Below, in pieces: positions 4,854-6,746 of a DNA stretch of 6,746 nt. Under the pieces are notes generated by a model. That model did no database searches and was not told the origin of the DNA. It saw only the letters and a list, made by a program, of their open reading frames with translations. Source of the stretch: JACRBT01 sp964474285 (lineage in GTDB: Bacteria; Chloroflexota; Dehalococcoidia; Tepidiformales; Tepidiformaceae); assembly GCA_964474285.1 (NCBI GenBank), contig CAYYSD010000162.1, forward strand, positions 1 through 6,746, in the 5' to 3' direction. The translations under genes and the position numbers were made by a program. Positions within the stretch are counted from its first letter, which is position 1. Each line of letters starts with the position of its first letter.

Positions 4854-4885
4854 CAGCGGGCCGCGTCGCAAGACGCGGCCCGTTG
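4854..4885. terminator. Long hairpin between convergent glnB and flavoprotein genes
   Basis: An uninterrupted 11-bp GC-rich stem (CGGGCCGCGTC / GACGCGGCCCG) closes a GCAA loop, a GNRA tetraloop on the plus-strand RNA. One G-U and two more pairs extend it to 14 bp. It lies 20 bases after the glnB stop and about 40 before the stop of the minus-strand gene, so it can serve both directions. No U-run follows on either strand, so termination may be of the hairpin-only type. Confidence 0.65.
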
Positions 4886-4925
4886 CGCGTGCCAGGTCCG
4901 TGAAGGAAAGGGCTGCTCCTCCGGA

Positions 4926-6080
4926 TCAGACCATCACGTGGGCGGGGTCGAGACCAAGAAGGATCCGCCCGGCCGTCGCCCAGCGCCCATCCTGCACCTG
5001 GACGTGCTGCGCCGCTGTATGGACATCGCGCCAACACCGCTCAAGCGGGGAGGATTCGAAAATCGCGGTCGAACCGGCCATTCGCCACAGAAGGTCGACG
5101 GCGGCTACCGAGTTCTCCGCCGCGGTGAGGCACGCAAGGCGAATGTTCGCGCGCGATTCGAAGCTGAACGGCTGGTCCGCTGCCGCCGTGTCCCAGGCCT
5201 CATTCGCAGCTGAGTAGAAGTATGCCCGGGCGGAACGGACAAGCGCTTCAGCCTTCCCGATAGCCTGCTGTGCCTCGGGTTGTTCGGCAAGCCTGGGGCT
5301 CGGGGGCCGCTCCTTTTCCAGGGCGAGGGTGCGGAATTCCTCGATCGCATGCCGCGCGACCCCCAGGCAGACAGGCGGTGCTTGCACCATCCCGAGAAGC
5401 GTCATGAACGGGATCCGCGCGAGGATCGACGGTTGCTTCGGAACCGGGCCCGCCAGGGAAAACGACCCTGTCAGCGCTTCCGGGACAAAGACTCCGTCCG
5501 CTCGCAGATCGTGACTTCCCGTGGCCCGCATCCCCGCGACGTGCCAGGTGTCCACAATCTCGACATCGCCCGGGTGCATGAATGCGAGAACCATCTCGGG
5601 CATTCCGAACGAACCCATGCGGGGAGCGCCGTTCTCGAAGATCGGGGCCGCGACGTTGCACCAGTCCGCGTTCGGCGCACCGCTTGCGTATTGCCACTGC
5701 CCTGTGATCCGGTAACCGCCGTCGATACGCTCGGCACGCACGTTGAGCCCCGGCGACCCCGCCAGGAGTACCGGGCCATTGGCGAAGACGCGACCGAAGC
5801 CGTCATCGTCAAGCGAACATGTGAACACGTCGTTCCCGACGCCCAGCGCTACAACCCAACCCGTGCTCCCGTCGTGCCGCGCAACCTCCTCCACCGTCTC
5901 GAGCGCCTCGGGCAAGGGCAGTTCGAGACCCGACACCCTCTTCGGGGCATAGAGTGAGAAGAGCCCGTTTGATTTCAACGCTCCCATCAGCTCATCGGGC
6001 AAACGGCGTTCGCGCTCGGCCCGGTCCGACATGCGGGCAATGTCCTCGGCCACCGGAGCAACCAGGGCTTGGGCGGTCAT
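4926..6080 (-). CDS. Acyl-CoA-dehydrogenase-fold flavoprotein, probable group D monooxygenase-like
   Basis: This 384-aa cytoplasmic protein has the acyl-CoA dehydrogenase fold. The N-terminal helical domain (about 5-80) contains ARHDGSTGWVVALG (67-80). The middle beta domain holds GGYRITGQWQYASGAPNADW (121-140) and the flavin/substrate segment DTWHVAGMRATGSHDLRADGVFVPE (177-201). The C-terminal helical domain (about 225-375) ends in LERCWRDVHTAAQHVQVQ (346-363). The YRITGxWxxASG and RDVHTAAQH motifs are those of the 'acyl-CoA dehydrogenase type 2' C-terminal domain group, which includes two-component oxygenases such as HsaA, HpaB-like and DszC enzymes. It is thus more likely to use reduced flavin and O2 on an aromatic or sulfur compound than to desaturate acyl-CoA. 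No reductase partner is in the window. Start ATG 6080 is preceded by GGAGG at 6088-6092. It converges on glnB and is divergent from the enoyl-CoA hydratase gene. Confidence 0.87.
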   Translation of the reverse strand: MTAQALVAPVAEDIARMSDRAERERRLPDELMGALKSNGLFSLYAPKRVSGLELPLPEALETVEEVARHDGSTGWVVALGVGNDVFTCSLDDDGFGRVFANGPVLLAGSPGLNVRAERIDGGYRITGQWQYASGAPNADWCNVAAPIFENGAPRMGSFGMPEMVLAFMHPGDVEIVDTWHVAGMRATGSHDLRADGVFVPEALTGSFSLAGPVPKQPSILARIPFMTLLGMVQAPPVCLGVARHAIEEFRTLALEKERPPSPRLAEQPEAQQAIGKAEALVRSARAYFYSAANEAWDTAAADQPFSFESRANIRLACLTAAENSVAAVDLLWRMAGSTAIFESSPLERCWRDVHTAAQHVQVQDGRWATAGRILLGLDPAHVMV

Positions 6081-6418
6081 GGGTGAACCTCCAACGGCGA
6101 ATTCTGTTTGCGAGCGAGTAGCTCCCGCACGTTCGTCTTGGACGCGCGCTCATCCGTTACATGAATGCCTCGGCCGAGACTGCCGGCCGCCCGGCGCCCG
6201 CGAACCCATCACCGGGAGCCGTGAATGGAGATCGCTGCGAACGCAACCGTGCGCCACGGAAACGCCCGGACTGACGAATCCGTCGTTCAGGTGGTGCCTC
6301 ATGCTCTGAAACCGGAGGACACAGCATCGCGCGTCGGCGGCGTTGGCAGGCACCCTCGCCTTCGGCGGGGTGATGTTCGCTGCGGGCCTCTGCTTCCGGC
6401 GGTCGACGCCGCGGACCT
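6081..6418. other. Gene-poor intergenic region upstream of the divergent flavoprotein and hydratase genes
   Basis: About 400 bases between 6081 and 6481 hold no convincing gene. The left end carries the flavoprotein ribosome binding site. A plus-strand frame between stops at 6307 and 6442 would encode a short hydrophobic stretch (ALAGTLAFGGVMFAAGLCF at about 6340-6396), but it has no good start codon in frame with the nearby GGAGG at 6314-6318. The 12-base string CACCGGGAGCCG occurs at 6210-6221 and again at the hydratase ribosome binding site (6466-6477). No tRNA, repeat array or insertion element is seen. Confidence 0.5.
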
Positions 6419-6447
6419 TTGCCATTTTCACGCCCGCCGAGTAGCGT
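6419..6447 (+). promoter_or_regulatory. Promoter of the enoyl-CoA hydratase gene
   Basis: TTGCCA at 6419-6424 (five of six matches to TTGACA) and TAGCGT at 6442-6447 are separated by exactly 17 bases. A start near 6454 would give a leader of about 28 bases that includes the GGAG ribosome binding site. The TAGnnT form of the -10 is shared with the other promoter candidates in this window. Confidence 0.6.
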
Positions 6448-6481
6448 TCGCGGCACCGAACACTCCACCGGGAGCCGAACC

Positions 6482-6746
6482 ATGGCACGCACCTTTGAAA
6501 ACCTCGAGATCGACCGCGTCGGAACCGACGGCCGCATCGGCCGCCTGACCCTCAACCGCCCCGAGAAGATGAACACGCTCTCCCAGGAGCTGCTCTACGA
6601 ACTCTGGGACGCACTCCATGACCTGGAGGCCGACGATTCGTGCCGGGTCATCATCCTGCGCGGCGCGGGACGCACCTTCAGCGCCGGCTACGATCTCACG
6701 CCCGCGCGCGGCGGAGCCGACGCCGTGGTTCGCAGCCACAAGCGTG
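6482..6746 (+). CDS. Enoyl-CoA hydratase/isomerase family protein (5' part)
   Basis: An 88-codon open frame runs from ATG 6482 off the right edge without a stop. Family members are about 250-270 aa, so roughly a third is seen. Crotonase features are clear: 'GRIGRLTLNRPEKMNTLSQEL' (17-37), which is the substrate-binding N-terminal strand and helix, and 'CRVIILRGAGRTFSAGYDL' (54-72), where the G-x-G-x-x-F-S-A-G-x-D-L segment builds part of the oxyanion hole that stabilises the thioester enolate. The catalytic Glu residues expected near 110-140 lie outside the window, so hydratase, isomerase or hydrolase activity cannot be told apart. GGAG at 6471-6474 and a TTGCCA-17-TAGCGT promoter support this start. 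It probably works in fatty-acid or aromatic CoA-thioester breakdown, in line with the other CoA-type genes here. Confidence 0.9.
   Translation, partial: MARTFENLEIDRVGTDGRIGRLTLNRPEKMNTLSQELLYELWDALHDLEADDSCRVIILRGAGRTFSAGYDLTPARGGADAVVRSHKR

Noticed and set aside
6354..6370. Short TTC-loop hairpin CCTCGCC/GGCGGGG
   Set aside because: It contains a G-U pair, has no T-run and no gene immediately upstream on that strand; such stems are frequent by chance in GC-rich DNA.
6225..6548. 107-codon plus-strand frame with a GGGAG ribosome binding site
   Set aside because: It overlaps the hydratase gene start by 67 bases in another frame, has no recognisable motif and has low-information composition. 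The Shine-Dalgarno similarity is probably chance in GC-rich DNA.

Overview
The window is GC-rich bacterial DNA with tightly packed genes. The mix is lipid/CoA-type enzymes, a Uma2-family nuclease-like protein, an actinobacterial-style Amt ammonium channel, a PII protein and a c-di-AMP riboswitch. This suggests a high-GC lineage such as Chloroflexota (my first guess) or Actinomycetota. No rRNA or marker gene is present, so the assignment is weak. No tRNA, CRISPR array, insertion sequence or phage gene was seen.

Layout, left to right. (1) Bases 1-71 hold the last 22 codons of a plus-strand gene that resembles the C-terminus of an NDP-forming acyl-CoA synthetase. It converges, 12 bases apart, on a minus-strand Uma2-family gene (84-653). 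(2) The Uma2 gene is divergent from a small VOC/glyoxalase-family gene (732-1136). The short spacer between them carries two facing TAGACT hexamers, and the Uma2 transcript is probably leaderless. (3) Bases 1137-1607 are not an empty gap. They hold a promoter candidate, a well-conserved ydaO/yuaA-type c-di-AMP riboswitch, a hairpin, a strong Shine-Dalgarno sequence, a 27-codon ORF and a second hairpin. Next comes a gene for a stand-alone GyrI-like ligand-binding protein (1608-2171), then a predicted lipoprotein of unknown function (2340-2918). (4) An amt-glnB nitrogen operon (3065-4833) follows. It is preceded by an array of five 5-bp half-sites at an exact 11-bp period that resembles GlnR boxes. 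It ends in a long GNRA-capped hairpin. (5) A convergent minus-strand gene encodes an acyl-CoA-dehydrogenase-fold, probably monooxygenase-like, flavoprotein (4926-6080). (6) A roughly 400-base gap leads to the start of an enoyl-CoA hydratase/isomerase gene (6482 onward, cut by the window edge), which has a good TTGCCA-17-TAGCGT promoter.

How it works together. Amt imports ammonium and PII should gate it. The PII T-loop keeps the Arg that plugs the channel but has no tyrosine, so control by uridylylation or adenylylation appears impossible and the signal is probably direct ATP/ADP/2-oxoglutarate binding. Transcription of the operon is probably under an OmpR/GlnR-type regulator. The riboswitch is the most puzzling part: it sits in front of a 27-aa ORF and a GyrI-like gene, not the potassium transporters or cell-wall hydrolases usually controlled by c-di-AMP. 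The flanking CoA-type genes look like ordinary fatty-acid or aromatic catabolism.
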